A stretch of 64,000 nucleotides of DNA from Lacticaseibacillus daqingensis (lineage in GTDB: Bacteria; Bacillota; Bacilli; Lactobacillales; Lactobacillaceae): positions 1 to 64,000 of the forward strand of contig NZ_RHOH01000002.1 in assembly GCF_003946115.1 (NCBI RefSeq), in the 5' to 3' direction. The position numbers and the translations under genes are program-made. Position 1 is the first letter of the stretch. Each line of letters opens with the position of its first letter. Positions 1 through 7,194 of this stretch are shown here, in pieces. The notes under the pieces are model-generated. The model was given only the letters and a program-made list of their open reading frames with translations. It had not been told where the DNA came from and ran no database searches.

Positions 1-78
1 CTCGCAAGGTCTTAGGCTGGAAGACACCATCAGAAGTCTACCTGGGTAAAAAGTTGCACTTGAGTTGACAATTCGTCG
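1..78 (+). mobile_element. IS30-family insertion sequence, right end only (transposase C-terminus)
   Basis: The window opens inside a reading frame, codons 3-68, that ends RKVLGWKTPSEVYLGKKLHL-S-stop. The K(I/V)LGWKTPxEV ending followed by a short basic and hydrophobic tail is the typical C-terminus of IS30-family DDE transposases. The terminal bases TTGCACTTGAGTTGACAATTC resemble, by position and content, the outer inverted repeat of this family, so the element probably ends around 70-80. The rest lies upstream of the window, so I cannot tell whether the copy is intact. It marks the left edge of the chromosomal genes that follow. Confidence 0.75.
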
Positions 79-82
79 CGCC

Positions 83-118
83 AAAAAGCACCGCCCTGGC
101 GAAAAGCCGGCGCGGTGC
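83..118 (-). terminator. Rho-independent terminator of the AraC-type gene
   Basis: On the minus strand a GC-rich stem (GCACCGC at 112-118 pairing with GCGGTGC at 88-94) is followed by a run of five T (83-87). It lies 20 bp past the stop codon of the AraC/GyrI gene. Confidence 0.75.
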
Positions 119-138
119 GCAGTGATACGAGTGGCGTG

Positions 139-1002
139 CTAGTTGCGGTTCGGTCGCGGTTGAACCGCCAACCAAATCTCGCAGGTGCGGTCATCCGCGG
201 GTTCGTTATAGTGGACAACGCTGAGTTGCGGCGCCGGCACCAGCTCATAGCCGCTGTCGGGTAGCCACTGACTCGCCGTGGCGGCCCAGGTTTCCTGCAG
301 CGCGGCCGGAAACGGCCCTTTGCTGGTGAAAATGGCCCAGGTGTGTGCCGGGACCGGCACCACAGTGAGCCCAGCCGGTGCGGTGGCTGCGGTGCTGCGG
401 ACCCCGATCATGTGGGTAAGCGGGCGATCTTCATGAGTAAAGTCGCTCGTGTCGTAGTCGGCGTTGAGCACCATGTGTGGGGCGAGGTCCGCCAGTGCTT
501 GCATGGCGTTGCGCTGCGAAGCGGTAATCGTTGCGGCCAGCGCGGCAATGGCGGGGTTGATCCCAGTGAATTGTAACGGAACGGTGGCGGTGACGCCGAT
601 TAGGTTGAACGCCGGAAGCGTTTTGAGGCGATAAGCCATACTGAGTCCTCCTTGGATGATGAGTTCGAAGCGAAATGGTGGCTGTGTTTTACGCCATCCT
701 TGACTGGCGGCCTGGGACGGCTCGATCCCGTGCCAGCGTTTGTACGCTCGGGCGAACCCGTCAGCACTGTCATAGCCCGCCGCTAGCGCCGCTTCTAGCA
801 CACTCCTCCCAGCCACAAGCAGCGCGTTGGCGCGCGCCAGCCGTTGCTGCCGCAGATACTGCGTCAGGCTGATGACGGCGAGGTAGCCAAACATGTGGCG
901 AAAATGATAGGCACTAGTGCCCGCGATTCGTGCGATGGTGGCGTCTACTGGTGCTTCGGGATGGACTTCGAGGTAAGCCAGAACGGTGTTGAAGTTGTGC
1001 AT
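139..1002 (-). CDS. AraC-family regulator with C-terminal GyrI-like effector-binding domain
   Basis: 287-aa transcription factor. Residues about 1-105 form the double helix-turn-helix of AraC proteins, with the second recognition region GYDSADGFARAYKRWHG near residues 77-92. From about residue 120 to the end the sequence fits the GyrI-like (BmrR effector-binding) fold, which binds small hydrophobic or cationic compounds. DNA binding at the N-terminus and effector sensing at the C-terminus are typical of the Rob/BmrR-like group. The start is set by AAGGAGG seven bases upstream of the ATG. It is divergent from a small unknown gene at 1152, which may be its target, but no operator is recognisable. 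The ligand is unknown. Confidence 0.85.
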   Translation of the reverse strand: MHNFNTVLAYLEVHPEAPVDATIARIAGTSAYHFRHMFGYLAVISLTQYLRQQRLARANALLVAGRSVLEAALAAGYDSADGFARAYKRWHGIEPSQAASQGWRKTQPPFRFELIIQGGLSMAYRLKTLPAFNLIGVTATVPLQFTGINPAIAALAATITASQRNAMQALADLAPHMVLNADYDTSDFTHEDRPLTHMIGVRSTAATAPAGLTVVPVPAHTWAIFTSKGPFPAALQETWAATASQWLPDSGYELVPAPQLSVVHYNEPADDRTCEIWLAVQPRPNRN

Positions 1003-1151
1003 GAATCAGCCTCCTTTTCAAAACTCAGCATACCGCATTCGGTGGTGCACTATCCGACAATCGGGTACCGCGTTTGGTCGGACAAGTGGGCCTAAAGTCC
1101 GATGGCGCCACCAACCGCTTCTGATACCATAAGGGCATTGGAGGTGGCGAT

Positions 1152-1457
1152 GTGAGTCAACCCACGCATGTGATGACAGATAAGGCGGCAGTCATCGCCG
1201 CCGTGGCGGCTCAGCAGCCGCTCATTCAACTCGATACCCGGGCACTGCCGGAAGTGGCGGCCTTGGTCAGCGTCCCGGAATCGCGTGGTGGCGCGGCCGA
1301 AGCACAGTTGCGCCGGTTGATGCTGGCCAGTGGGGTCGGCGTGATCGCAGCCTACCGCTTGCTGTGGTTCTGGGGGGCCGACACGGTCGCGGTCATCCTC
1401 AGTCGCTACCGCATCGTGGCCGCGGACCTCGATGTGTTGACGCTGATCCGGCGGTGA
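1152..1457 (+). CDS. Hypothetical protein, 101 aa, GTG start
   Basis: I do not recognise this protein. The start codon is GTG, placed seven bases after a GGAGG ribosome binding site; an overlapping ATG three bases upstream is followed at once by TGA. The protein is alanine- and valine-rich, with a hydrophobic stretch around residues 55-80 (GVGVIAAYRLLWFWGADTVAVIL) that could be a membrane segment or a buried helix. There is no signal peptide. It is transcribed divergently from the AraC/GyrI regulator and could be its target. It may also be a spurious frame, since its codon use is not clearly better than alternative frames. Confidence 0.45.
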   Translation: MSQPTHVMTDKAAVIAAVAAQQPLIQLDTRALPEVAALVSVPESRGGAAEAQLRRLMLASGVGVIAAYRLLWFWGADTVAVILSRYRIVAADLDVLTLIRR

Positions 1458-1489
1458 CGGAATCAGCCCCAACAAGGCAATAACGTCAA

Positions 1490-1532
1490 AAGGGACCTCG
1501 CGCACCGGTAGACACGGCGTGCGGGGTCCCTT
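1490..1532. terminator. Long imperfect hairpin between convergent genes
   Basis: AAGGGACC (1490-1497) and GGTCCCTT (1525-1532) form the base of a stem extended inward by GCGCACC/GGCGTGC-type pairing. No T-run follows on either strand, so termination would be weak or factor-assisted. It separates the 101-aa gene from the convergent dehydrogenase gene. Confidence 0.45.
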
Positions 1533-1615
1533 GGTGGGTTTGGCGATAACGGGGGCTTGCCCCGCTGCCCCTAGTGGGTCAGGGGACGATAGCCTAGTTC
1601 CGTTCAATCGCGTGG

Positions 1616-2611
1616 TTATGCATCGGTTGCGGTGATCTCGGCGGCACAGGGGACACCGGCCAAGAAGGACTGGAGATTGGTCAGCGACTGCTCAACCATG
1701 TTGCGTACCGCCGTTTGGGTGTAATAGGCGATGTGGGGGGACAAAATCACGTTTGGCAGGGCCAGTAGCGCTTGCCACTGGGGGTCGTTGAAGTGGCCGC
1801 GGTTGGCCAGCGCCAAAAGGTCGCTGGTTTCATTTTCGTAGGTATCAATGCCCACGCCGCCTAAGCGTCCCTTGGCCAAGCTGGCCAGCACTGCCGGCGT
1901 GTCGAGCAGGTTCGGTCGGCCGGTGTTGATCAAAAGCGCCCCGGGTTTCATTTGGGCCAGTGCGGCGGCGTCGATCAGGTGATGGTTGGCGGGAATACCG
2001 GGCACGTGAAGCGAGACGATGTCGCTGTGCTGAAGCAGGGTCGCAAACGTGACGGGCGTGTACACCAGGCTGGGGTCTGTCGGTGGGTGCGGGTCGAACG
2101 CGAGGACTTTGGCCCCGAAGCCATTGAGGATGCGGATCAGGGCCTGGCCGATGCGCCCGGTGCCGATAACGCCCACGGTGCTTTCGCCGAGCTCGCGCCC
2201 GATGTGGGTGCCAGCCCCGGCATAGTCGTTCGCATGCAAGGCGGCCTGAACGGCGCCGGTTTGCCGCAGGAGGTACAGCATGTCGAGGAGCGCAAACTCG
2301 GCGATGGCTGCGGGTGAGTACGCCGGGACGTTGCTGACGCGAATGCCGTAGTGGACGGCCGCCTCAAAATCGACGTTGTCTGTGCCGGTGTTGCGCAGTG
2401 CGAGGTAGCGGATGCCGAGGCGCTGCATCTGAGCGAAGACGCTGGGTGCGTAAGGCACCGTCTGAAAACAGCTGATGCCATCTGCGGGCTGGGTGAGCGT
2501 GGCCGCGCTGAGGTAGCTTGAGGTGGTCACAAGGGTGTCGCCAGTTTGCTGGGCCCACTGGTCGAGGTAAGGTTGTTCATCACCGCGGACGCCGTATGCA
2601 AGTACTTTCAT
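1616..2611 (-). CDS. D-2-hydroxyacid dehydrogenase (D-lactate dehydrogenase type)
   Basis: 331-aa NAD-dependent enzyme that would reduce pyruvate or a branched 2-oxo acid to the D-2-hydroxy acid. It has the split catalytic domain of the LdhD/HicD family, the nucleotide-binding motif GVIGTGRIG around residue 150, and the signatures DIVSLHVPG, MKPGALLINTGR (catalytic Arg in the family position) and LSPHIAYYT (catalytic His). Its length matches LdhD (about 330 aa). I chose the internal ATG giving MKVLAYGVR, because a GGAAGGA site lies about 10 bases before it and the upstream ATG at 2638 lacks good spacing. Substrate preference between pyruvate and isocaproate cannot be decided by eye. Confidence 0.85.
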   Translation of the reverse strand: MKVLAYGVRGDEQPYLDQWAQQTGDTLVTTSSYLSAATLTQPADGISCFQTVPYAPSVFAQMQRLGIRYLALRNTGTDNVDFEAAVHYGIRVSNVPAYSPAAIAEFALLDMLYLLRQTGAVQAALHANDYAGAGTHIGRELGESTVGVIGTGRIGQALIRILNGFGAKVLAFDPHPPTDPSLVYTPVTFATLLQHSDIVSLHVPGIPANHHLIDAAALAQMKPGALLINTGRPNLLDTPAVLASLAKGRLGGVGIDTYENETSDLLALANRGHFNDPQWQALLALPNVILSPHIAYYTQTAVRNMVEQSLTNLQSFLAGVPCAAEITATDA

Positions 2612-2690
2612 TTGAGTCAGATCCTTCCGAGTGGTCATAGAACCTTAAGCTTAGCACGCAGGTCGCGGACCCGGAAAGATTCTTTAGAGA

Positions 2691-2718
2691 TTGTTAAGTA
2701 ACCGTTTTATTTTATAAT
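2691..2718 (+). promoter_or_regulatory. Sigma-A promoter of the 75-aa protein gene
   Basis: TTGTTA at 2691-2696 and a perfect TATAAT at 2713-2718, separated by 16 bp, lie 20 bp upstream of the start codon at 2738. Confidence 0.7.
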
Positions 2719-2737
2719 GAGGGTAGGGGGTGATGTC

Positions 2738-2965
2738 ATGGGACTATTCGATGACCTGACGAAGGCGGCAAAGGACGCCACCAACAAAGTGAAAGCCAGC
2801 GACACTTACGCGAAGTTGACCAGCGAGGAAAGCAAGCGGGCGTTTAAGGCGGCCGGCCAGTCGATTCAGCAAGGTGTCGTGACCGGCGCCAAGACGCTGC
2901 GCGGTGCGGTCAAGGCTGACGCGCCCAAGTCAGCGACCAAAAAGCCAGATGATTTGGACTTTTGA
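2738..2965 (+). CDS. Small charged hypothetical protein, 75 aa
   Basis: Begins MGLFDDLTKAAKDATNKVK and is lysine- and alanine-rich throughout, with a probable amphipathic helix at residues 1-45 and a disordered C-terminal tail (SATKKPDDLDF). There is no signal peptide or membrane segment. It resembles small stress-induced or heparin-binding-like proteins in composition only, so I assign no function. The start is fixed by an AGGGGGTGAT ribosome binding site close to the ATG. It stands alone between a promoter at 2691 and a strong terminator at 2968. Confidence 0.7.
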   Translation: MGLFDDLTKAAKDATNKVKASDTYAKLTSEESKRAFKAAGQSIQQGVVTGAKTLRGAVKADAPKSATKKPDDLDF

Positions 2966-2967
2966 AC

Positions 2968-3018
2968 CAACTAAAAATGCGTCCGCGGCGTTGAACTGCG
3001 GGCGCATTTTTAGTTGGC
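2968..3018. terminator. Bidirectional intrinsic terminator
   Basis: CCAACTAAAAATGCG and CGCATTTTTAGTTGG are near-perfect inverse complements around a CCGCGG/GCGGG core. The A-run on one side and the T-run on the other give a U-tract in both directions. It serves the small gene at 2738 and the convergent DUF805 gene. Confidence 0.9.
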
Positions 3019-3028
3019 TCAGGCGCAT

Positions 3029-3544
3029 CTAGTCAGTGGGAAGCGGTTTGGACGGCAGGCAGGTGATGACCAGGATCGCCAGGTTCACGAGCAGGCTGAC
3101 CGTGGTCGAGGGATTGCTGTTGTAGCCGAACACCAGCATCACCACGAGGTTGAGTGCCCACAGGGCAAGCCAGACCCACCACGGGAACCCGGCGTCCCGG
3201 AAGCGGCGGATCACGAGGGCGAAGGATGGCAGGAGGATCAGCAGCATGACGGCGAGGTAGACCAGCAACCCGATGCCAAAGGTGGCGATCAGCCAGCCGA
3301 TGCTGGGACTCTTGGGCACGCTCCCGTTGGCAATGACACCGATGAGTGCCGCAACGAAGGAAAAGCCGACCAGAATGCTCGCGATGAAACCGAACAGCGT
3401 GACCCACCAGTACTCCGCGCGCGTCGAGCGGCCGGTGAAGTTCACGTAATTACCGAAAAACGCCTTGATACTGCTAAACCCTGACGCGCCGTAGTAGCGG
3501 TTCTTCGCCGCTTTTTGCGTTGCTGCTGTTGACCGAATTGCCAT
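3029..3544 (-). CDS. DUF805 family membrane protein
   Basis: 171-aa inner-membrane protein. It has the DUF805 opening F-NYVNFTGRSTRAEYWW near residues 30-48, three to four hydrophobic helices after it, and the family motif RRFRDAGFPWWVWL around residue 115. The family has no assigned biochemical function. The extra N-terminal 25 residues are basic and polar. The start ATG has a GGAGTGAGG site upstream. It is transcribed alone, convergent with the small gene at 2738. Confidence 0.85.
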   Translation of the reverse strand: MAIRSTAATQKAAKNRYYGASGFSSIKAFFGNYVNFTGRSTRAEYWWVTLFGFIASILVGFSFVAALIGVIANGSVPKSPSIGWLIATFGIGLLVYLAVMLLILLPSFALVIRRFRDAGFPWWVWLALWALNLVVMLVFGYNSNPSTTVSLLVNLAILVITCLPSKPLPTD

Positions 3545-3664
3545 TGTCCCTCACTCCTTTTTCATTGCTTTAATTAAACCACAATCATTGACAGGTGTCA
3601 TCGCTTGAGTGCGGTCTCATCAGGCGCGTAAGCTAAAAGAAAAGGCCAGTAAGGAGGATCACTT

Positions 3665-4654
3665 ATGATTATGCAACTCGATTCGCACCCTGTCGCGCTC
3701 GCAGACCTGCGCGCGGCCCAGCACCGGCTCGCCCCGCACGCCCGGACCACGCCGTTAGTGCCGTCTCGCGTGCTGAGCGCGGCCAGCGGTGGTGAGGTGT
3801 TCTTAAAACTGGAGAACCTGCAGTTGACCGGGTCGTTCAAGTTTCGCGGGGCCTACAACCGTATTGCCACGCTGCCCAAGCCTCTTCAGCGCCGCGGGGT
3901 GATCACGGTCAGCGCGGGTAATCACGCCCAAGGGGTGGCACTGACGGCTAAGTTGCTCGGGCTTTCGGCAACGGTGGTGATGCCACTGGCGGCACCGAAG
4001 AGCAAGCAGGCGGCCACCTGCGGGTATGGCGCGCGGGTGCAGCTGATCGGGGAGACCTTCGATGCGGCGCGGGCCGCCATGCTGGAACAGGCGGCGGTTC
4101 GCGGGCTCACCGTCGTCGACCCGTACGATGACCCTCAGGTGATCGCCGGACAGGGGACGGTGGGGCTTGAGGTGCTGGCGGCACTGCCGGCGATCGACAC
4201 GTTGCTGGTGCCAGTGGGCGGCGGCGGCCTGATTGCCGGCATCGCCTTGGCCGCCAAGGCGCTCTCGCCGCGCACCCGGATCGTCGGCGTGCAGTCGGCC
4301 AATGTGCACGGCATGGCGGCCTCGCTTGCTGCCGGGCGAATGGTCACTCACCGCAAAGCGGCGACCCTGGCCGATGGCACGGCGGTGGCGACCCCAGGCG
4401 TGCAGCCGTTTGCCCTGGTGCGTGAGCTGGTCGCCGACATCGTGGTGGTGTCCGAGGAAGAGATTCAACACGCGATGTGCGTGTTACTCCAGCGCCACAA
4501 AGTCGTGGCAGAAGGGGCCGGTGCGCTGACAACCGCGGCGCTGTTGAACAACAAGCTCCCTGCGGCTTGGCGCGTGAACCAGCGTGTGGCAGCCATCGTG
4601 TCAGGCGGCAACGTGGACCTGGGCGTGCTGGCTGGGCTGTGCGCCACGCGGTAG
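3665..4654 (+). CDS. Threonine/serine dehydratase (PLP-dependent)
   Basis: 329-aa fold-type II PLP enzyme that deaminates L-threonine to 2-oxobutyrate and probably also serine. The PLP lysine lies in GSFKFRGAYN (about residue 58), the substrate loop is SAGNHAQG (about residue 85) and the phosphate-binding glycine loop is VGGGGLIAG (about residue 183). It ends without the C-terminal ACT-like regulatory domains of long biosynthetic IlvA, so it matches the short catabolic (TdcB-like) form. No isoleucine pathway genes are adjacent. AAGGAGG is correctly spaced from the ATG at 3665; an in-frame ATG at 3671 is an alternative. Confidence 0.85.
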   Translation: MIMQLDSHPVALADLRAAQHRLAPHARTTPLVPSRVLSAASGGEVFLKLENLQLTGSFKFRGAYNRIATLPKPLQRRGVITVSAGNHAQGVALTAKLLGLSATVVMPLAAPKSKQAATCGYGARVQLIGETFDAARAAMLEQAAVRGLTVVDPYDDPQVIAGQGTVGLEVLAALPAIDTLLVPVGGGGLIAGIALAAKALSPRTRIVGVQSANVHGMAASLAAGRMVTHRKAATLADGTAVATPGVQPFALVRELVADIVVVSEEEIQHAMCVLLQRHKVVAEGAGALTTAALLNNKLPAAWRVNQRVAAIVSGGNVDLGVLAGLCATR

Positions 4655-4870
4655 TTAGGGTGTCGTTGACGCGCCGATGAAGGACATTGACGCGTCAACG
4701 AGGCGGGGCCGAGGCATCATGAACGGTCCAAGAATGAATCACGACGATGCCAGAATAGTCCGAACACCAAGCACCGCCCGCGCTTCCGTCCGGCATAGCC
4801 GAACGCCGCAGCAAGGCATTCTACCGCATGTCTGTTCATCACGCACTGGAGTCCAACGAAAAGCAAGCCA
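4655..4870. other. Gene-free stretch before hairpin repeat copy 1
   Basis: No credible gene. It contains a GTTGACGCG / CGCGTCAAC inverted pair near 4670-4700, and a segment around 4690-4745 (GTCAACG...ACGGTCCAAGAATGA) that recurs in diverged form at 13918-13970. Together with the hairpin at 4871 it appears to be one copy of a dispersed element. Confidence 0.4.
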
Positions 4871-4922
4871 AATCGGGAGGCACTGACAAGCCCAAGCGCG
4901 GGTCTGTCAGTGCCTCCCGATT
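4871..4922. repeat. Hairpin repeat with CCC-AAGCGC-GGG tip, copy 1
   Basis: An 18-bp perfect stem (4871-4888 with 4905-4922), one A-C mismatch, a G-U pair and a CCC/GGG cap close a 6-base loop AAGCGC. It sits between convergent genes and may end transcription of both, but neither side has a clean T-run. The same tip architecture recurs at 14024 and 32010. Confidence 0.7.
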
Positions 4923-4967
4923 CCATTTTCGGCGCAGCCGCTTTTGGCTCGGCCGCGCCTTTTGCGC

Positions 4968-5927
4968 TCAGTTGCGGTGGTAGGCCGCGTAAAGCTGGTC
5001 GATGGTGCCGCGCAGGTCGGCCACGAGGCCTGTCGGTGTGAGGAGAAGCGCCTTTGTGCCCTGGCTGAGAAGCCAGCGCTTGAGGGCCTCACTGTAAGCG
5101 GTGGCGGCGATGGTCACCTTGCCAGCCGCCGTGTCCGTGGCGATCACGGTTGCGGTGGGCAACCAGTCCAGTGCGAGCTCTGGGTCCCCCCAGTAGTCAA
5201 ACGTGACCTCAACCTTTTCCCCAGCCGCCATGACCGGCAGGTAACGCCGCAACTCCCCTTCAGGGAAGCGCGCGGCGTACCCGTTCGTCGGCGTGTCGCA
5301 CTTCATGATGCGAAAACCCGCGAAGCGATCAAAGCGGTAGAAGCGCTCCTCGTTGCGGTCCAAATCGCTGGCGATCAGGTAAAAGTAGTGCTCGGAAAAA
5401 AGGATCGCTTTGGGCACGATGACGTGGGTGCGAAGCTGCTGCGTGTGGCTGTGGTAAGTCAGCTCAACCACCTGGCCGCGCGTGATGATCAGGCTGAACT
5501 GCCACAGCAGGTTCGTCAGGGGCTGGTCATGGTGCAGGGGGAGGTAATTGAAGACCTCGTTTTGCACGACCCGGTTGATCACCCGCCGCTCACTTGGCAG
5601 GGCGTTTTGCATCAGGTTGTTGATCAGCTGCTTGGTTTCCGTGCTGGTCAGCGCGCGGCTGGCCAGCAGAATTTTGATGAGGACGACCAACTGTGCGCTG
5701 GTCAGTCCACTGTCGCTGGTTTGTAACTCAAAGGCGTGTGAGCGCTGGTTGTACTGGACCTCTTGATTGACCTCTTCGTTGTCAAACAACGCGTTCAGCT
5801 GGCTGATATCGCGCTGAATGGAGCGTTCCGTGACGCCGAAGTGTTTGCTCAGCTGCTGTTTCGTGAGTGGCACATGCCGAAGTAAGTGCATGAGAATGTA
5901 AACTTGCCGATAAGCGCTATTCGCCAT
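4968..5927 (-). CDS. WYL-domain transcriptional regulator (DeoR-type HTH)
   Basis: 319-aa regulator. The N-terminal winged HTH (residues about 8-60, LTKQQLSKHFGVTERSIQRDISQL) is followed by the WYL ligand-binding domain around residues 130-215 (VELTYHSH...YYLIASDLDRNEERFYRFDRF) and the WCX C-terminal extension (EKVEVTFDYWG...). WYL proteins are often transcription factors responding to nucleic acid fragments or nucleotides. I start at MANSAYRQV, where a GGGGG site is about nine bases upstream; a longer start at 5942 is possible. An inverted repeat at 5991 in its promoter region could be its own operator. Confidence 0.85.
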   Translation of the reverse strand: MANSAYRQVYILMHLLRHVPLTKQQLSKHFGVTERSIQRDISQLNALFDNEEVNQEVQYNQRSHAFELQTSDSGLTSAQLVVLIKILLASRALTSTETKQLINNLMQNALPSERRVINRVVQNEVFNYLPLHHDQPLTNLLWQFSLIITRGQVVELTYHSHTQQLRTHVIVPKAILFSEHYFYLIASDLDRNEERFYRFDRFAGFRIMKCDTPTNGYAARFPEGELRRYLPVMAAGEKVEVTFDYWGDPELALDWLPTATVIATDTAAGKVTIAATAYSEALKRWLLSQGTKALLLTPTGLVADLRGTIDQLYAAYHRN

Positions 5928-5990
5928 AATTGCTGCCCCCATCTGGATACCCCATTGTGGTGATGCTTATGGGTTCATTCTACGCCTTGC

Positions 5991-6009
5991 CTAGACAGTT
6001 ATCGTCTAG
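5991..6009. promoter_or_regulatory. Inverted repeat in the promoter region of the WYL regulator
   Basis: CTAGAC-N7-GTCTAG, a perfect 6-bp dyad with a 7-bp spacer, lies about 65 bp upstream of the WYL start. It is a candidate autoregulatory operator. Confidence 0.45.
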
Positions 6010-6300
6010 TATGCGAAAAATAATATTTTGAATGCGCCTTCATTTTTGCTTGACAACGGTAAAGTTACGGTTTTTGGGCCAAGCGGGTAACGGGAGCAAT
6101 GCCGGATTAATAAAATAATAATTGTAACGGCAGGCAATTATCGTTGTGTTAGCTGAGGATGCGGCGAAGCAAGCGCGCCCCCACGCGACCACTGGCGGGT
6201 CACCATGTGGGTCACGGGGACCCGGCGTGGCCGCGGCGCCGGTCGGTAGTGCGAGGGCAGCTGCGGCGTTGCGGCACACGGGACTAGTAAGTCACCGCCG
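6010..6300. other. Gene-free region upstream of efp
   Basis: AT-rich to about 6130, then strongly GC-rich (6160-6290) with a direct repeat GGGTCAC at about 6198 and 6211. A TTGACA at about 6051 has no matching -10. I see no gene here; the open frames in the GC-rich half lack ribosome binding sites. Confidence 0.4.
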
Positions 6301-6307
6301 CATAACG

Positions 6308-6313
6308 TATAAT
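6308..6313 (+). promoter_or_regulatory. -10 element of the efp leader transcript
   Basis: Perfect TATAAT. The -35 region is poor (TAGTAA at 6285-6290, 17 bp upstream). Transcription would start near 6320, placing the polyproline ORF at 6346 inside the efp 5'UTR. Confidence 0.6.
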
Positions 6314-6345
6314 GAGACGATAGCGCCACCTAAGGAGCAGACATT

Positions 6346-6417
6346 ATGTTTATTTTTTTCACCATGCAGGGCCGCGCGTTGGTCATGCCGCTTCCGCCGC
6401 CGGCGCTCAGCCGCTGA
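6346..6417 (+). CDS. Polyproline leader peptide upstream of efp (23 aa)
   Basis: A short ORF in the efp leader. AAGGAG (6332-6337) lies exactly 8 bases before the ATG, a better ribosome binding site than that of efp itself. The peptide starts [14 protein letters not shown] and ends PLPPPALSR, then TGA. The three consecutive proline codons are CCG CCG CCG at 6394-6402, with another CCG-CTT just before. Ribosomes stall at PPP unless EF-P is present (established for EF-P), and the gene 34 bases downstream encodes EF-P. I infer that this is a regulatory leader by which EF-P shortage is sensed. No terminator lies between the leader and efp, so control would be translational or Rho-linked. The arms TTGGTCA (6379-6385) and TGACCGA (6415-6421) can pair across the proline codons. 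Confidence 0.7.
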   Translation: MFIFFTMQGRALVMPLPPPALSR

Positions 6418-6451
6418 CCGATCCCACAGACAACTTATAGGAGTGAATCCA

Positions 6452-7006
6452 ATGGAAGCAGTAGACTTACGTGCAGGCATGACCTTTGTTGAAAACGGCA
6501 AATTGATCAAAGTGATCGAATCCAACCACCACAAACCCGGCAAAGGCAACACGCTGATGCAGCTGAAGCTGTACGATGTGCGCGCCGGAAGCACCGTCCA
6601 AACCACCAAGCGTCCGAGCGAAAAAATCGAACTCGCGGTGCTGGAAGACAAGCCCGCCCAGTACCTGTACACGCAAGACGGGGTGGCCTTCTTCATGGAC
6701 ATGACGACATACGAGCAGTACGAGCTGCCCACCGAAAGCATTGAAGAAGAGCTGAAGTACCTGCTTGAAAACACGCAGGTCAACATTGAGTTCTACGGCA
6801 GCGAAGTGATCGGGGTGACCCTGCCAACGACCGTTGAGCTGACTGTCACCGAGACGCAGCCATCCATCAAGGGTGGGTCTGTGACCGGCGGCGGCAAGCC
6901 GGCCACGTTGGAAACCGGCCTGGTTGTCAACGTGCCGGACTTCATTCAGACCGGTGAAAAACTGGTGATCAACACGGTTACCGGCGCTTATCAAAAGCGT
7001 GCGTAA
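6452..7006 (+). CDS. efp: Elongation factor P
   Basis: 184-aa EF-P, which binds between the P and E sites and lets ribosomes form consecutive Pro-Pro bonds. It has the three-domain architecture: an N-terminal KOW-like domain with the tip loop HKPGKGN (the lysine near residue 32 is the modified tip position in other Firmicutes), the central OB domain and the C-terminal OB domain ending [28 protein letters not shown] (shown here in parts: [15 protein letters not shown] and VTGAYQKR). AGGAG is 8 bases upstream of the ATG. No modification enzymes lie nearby. The leader ORF at 6346 suggests feedback control by EF-P activity. A terminator follows at 7014. Confidence 0.97.
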   Translation: MEAVDLRAGMTFVENGKLIKVIESNHHKPGKGNTLMQLKLYDVRAGSTVQTTKRPSEKIELAVLEDKPAQYLYTQDGVAFFMDMTTYEQYELPTESIEEELKYLLENTQVNIEFYGSEVIGVTLPTTVELTVTETQPSIKGGSVTGGGKPATLETGLVVNVPDFIQTGEKLVINTVTGAYQKRA

Positions 7007-7013
7007 CCTCCGC

Positions 7014-7043
7014 ACACGTCGGCCAACGCCGGCGTGTTTTTTT
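7014..7043 (+). terminator. Intrinsic terminator of efp
   Basis: A 10-bp stem (7014-7023 with 7028-7037, one G-U) with a CAAC loop, followed by seven T. Confidence 0.9.
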
Positions 7044-7123
7044 GACGCGAATCCGGCCGGTTTCACCGAAAACTTTTGCTTGCGTCTTACTGAATTGTTA
7101 TGTAACCGGCCCGACATGTCCTG

Positions 7124-7129
7124 TATAAT
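7124..7129 (+). promoter_or_regulatory. -10 element of the polysaccharide deacetylase gene
   Basis: Perfect TATAAT about 65 bp before the start codon at 7195. TTGTTA at 7096-7101 is a possible but over-spaced -35. Confidence 0.5.
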
Positions 7130-7194
7130 GAGAGCCAAAGTGCTGGAGCAGCGTGCGGGGGACATGTATGGGCACGGATTGGAGAAATTAGACA

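Noticed and set aside
6190-6225. GGGTCAC direct repeat upstream of efp as an operator
   Set aside because: Only two copies in a very GC-rich stretch and far from the -10; chance is likely.
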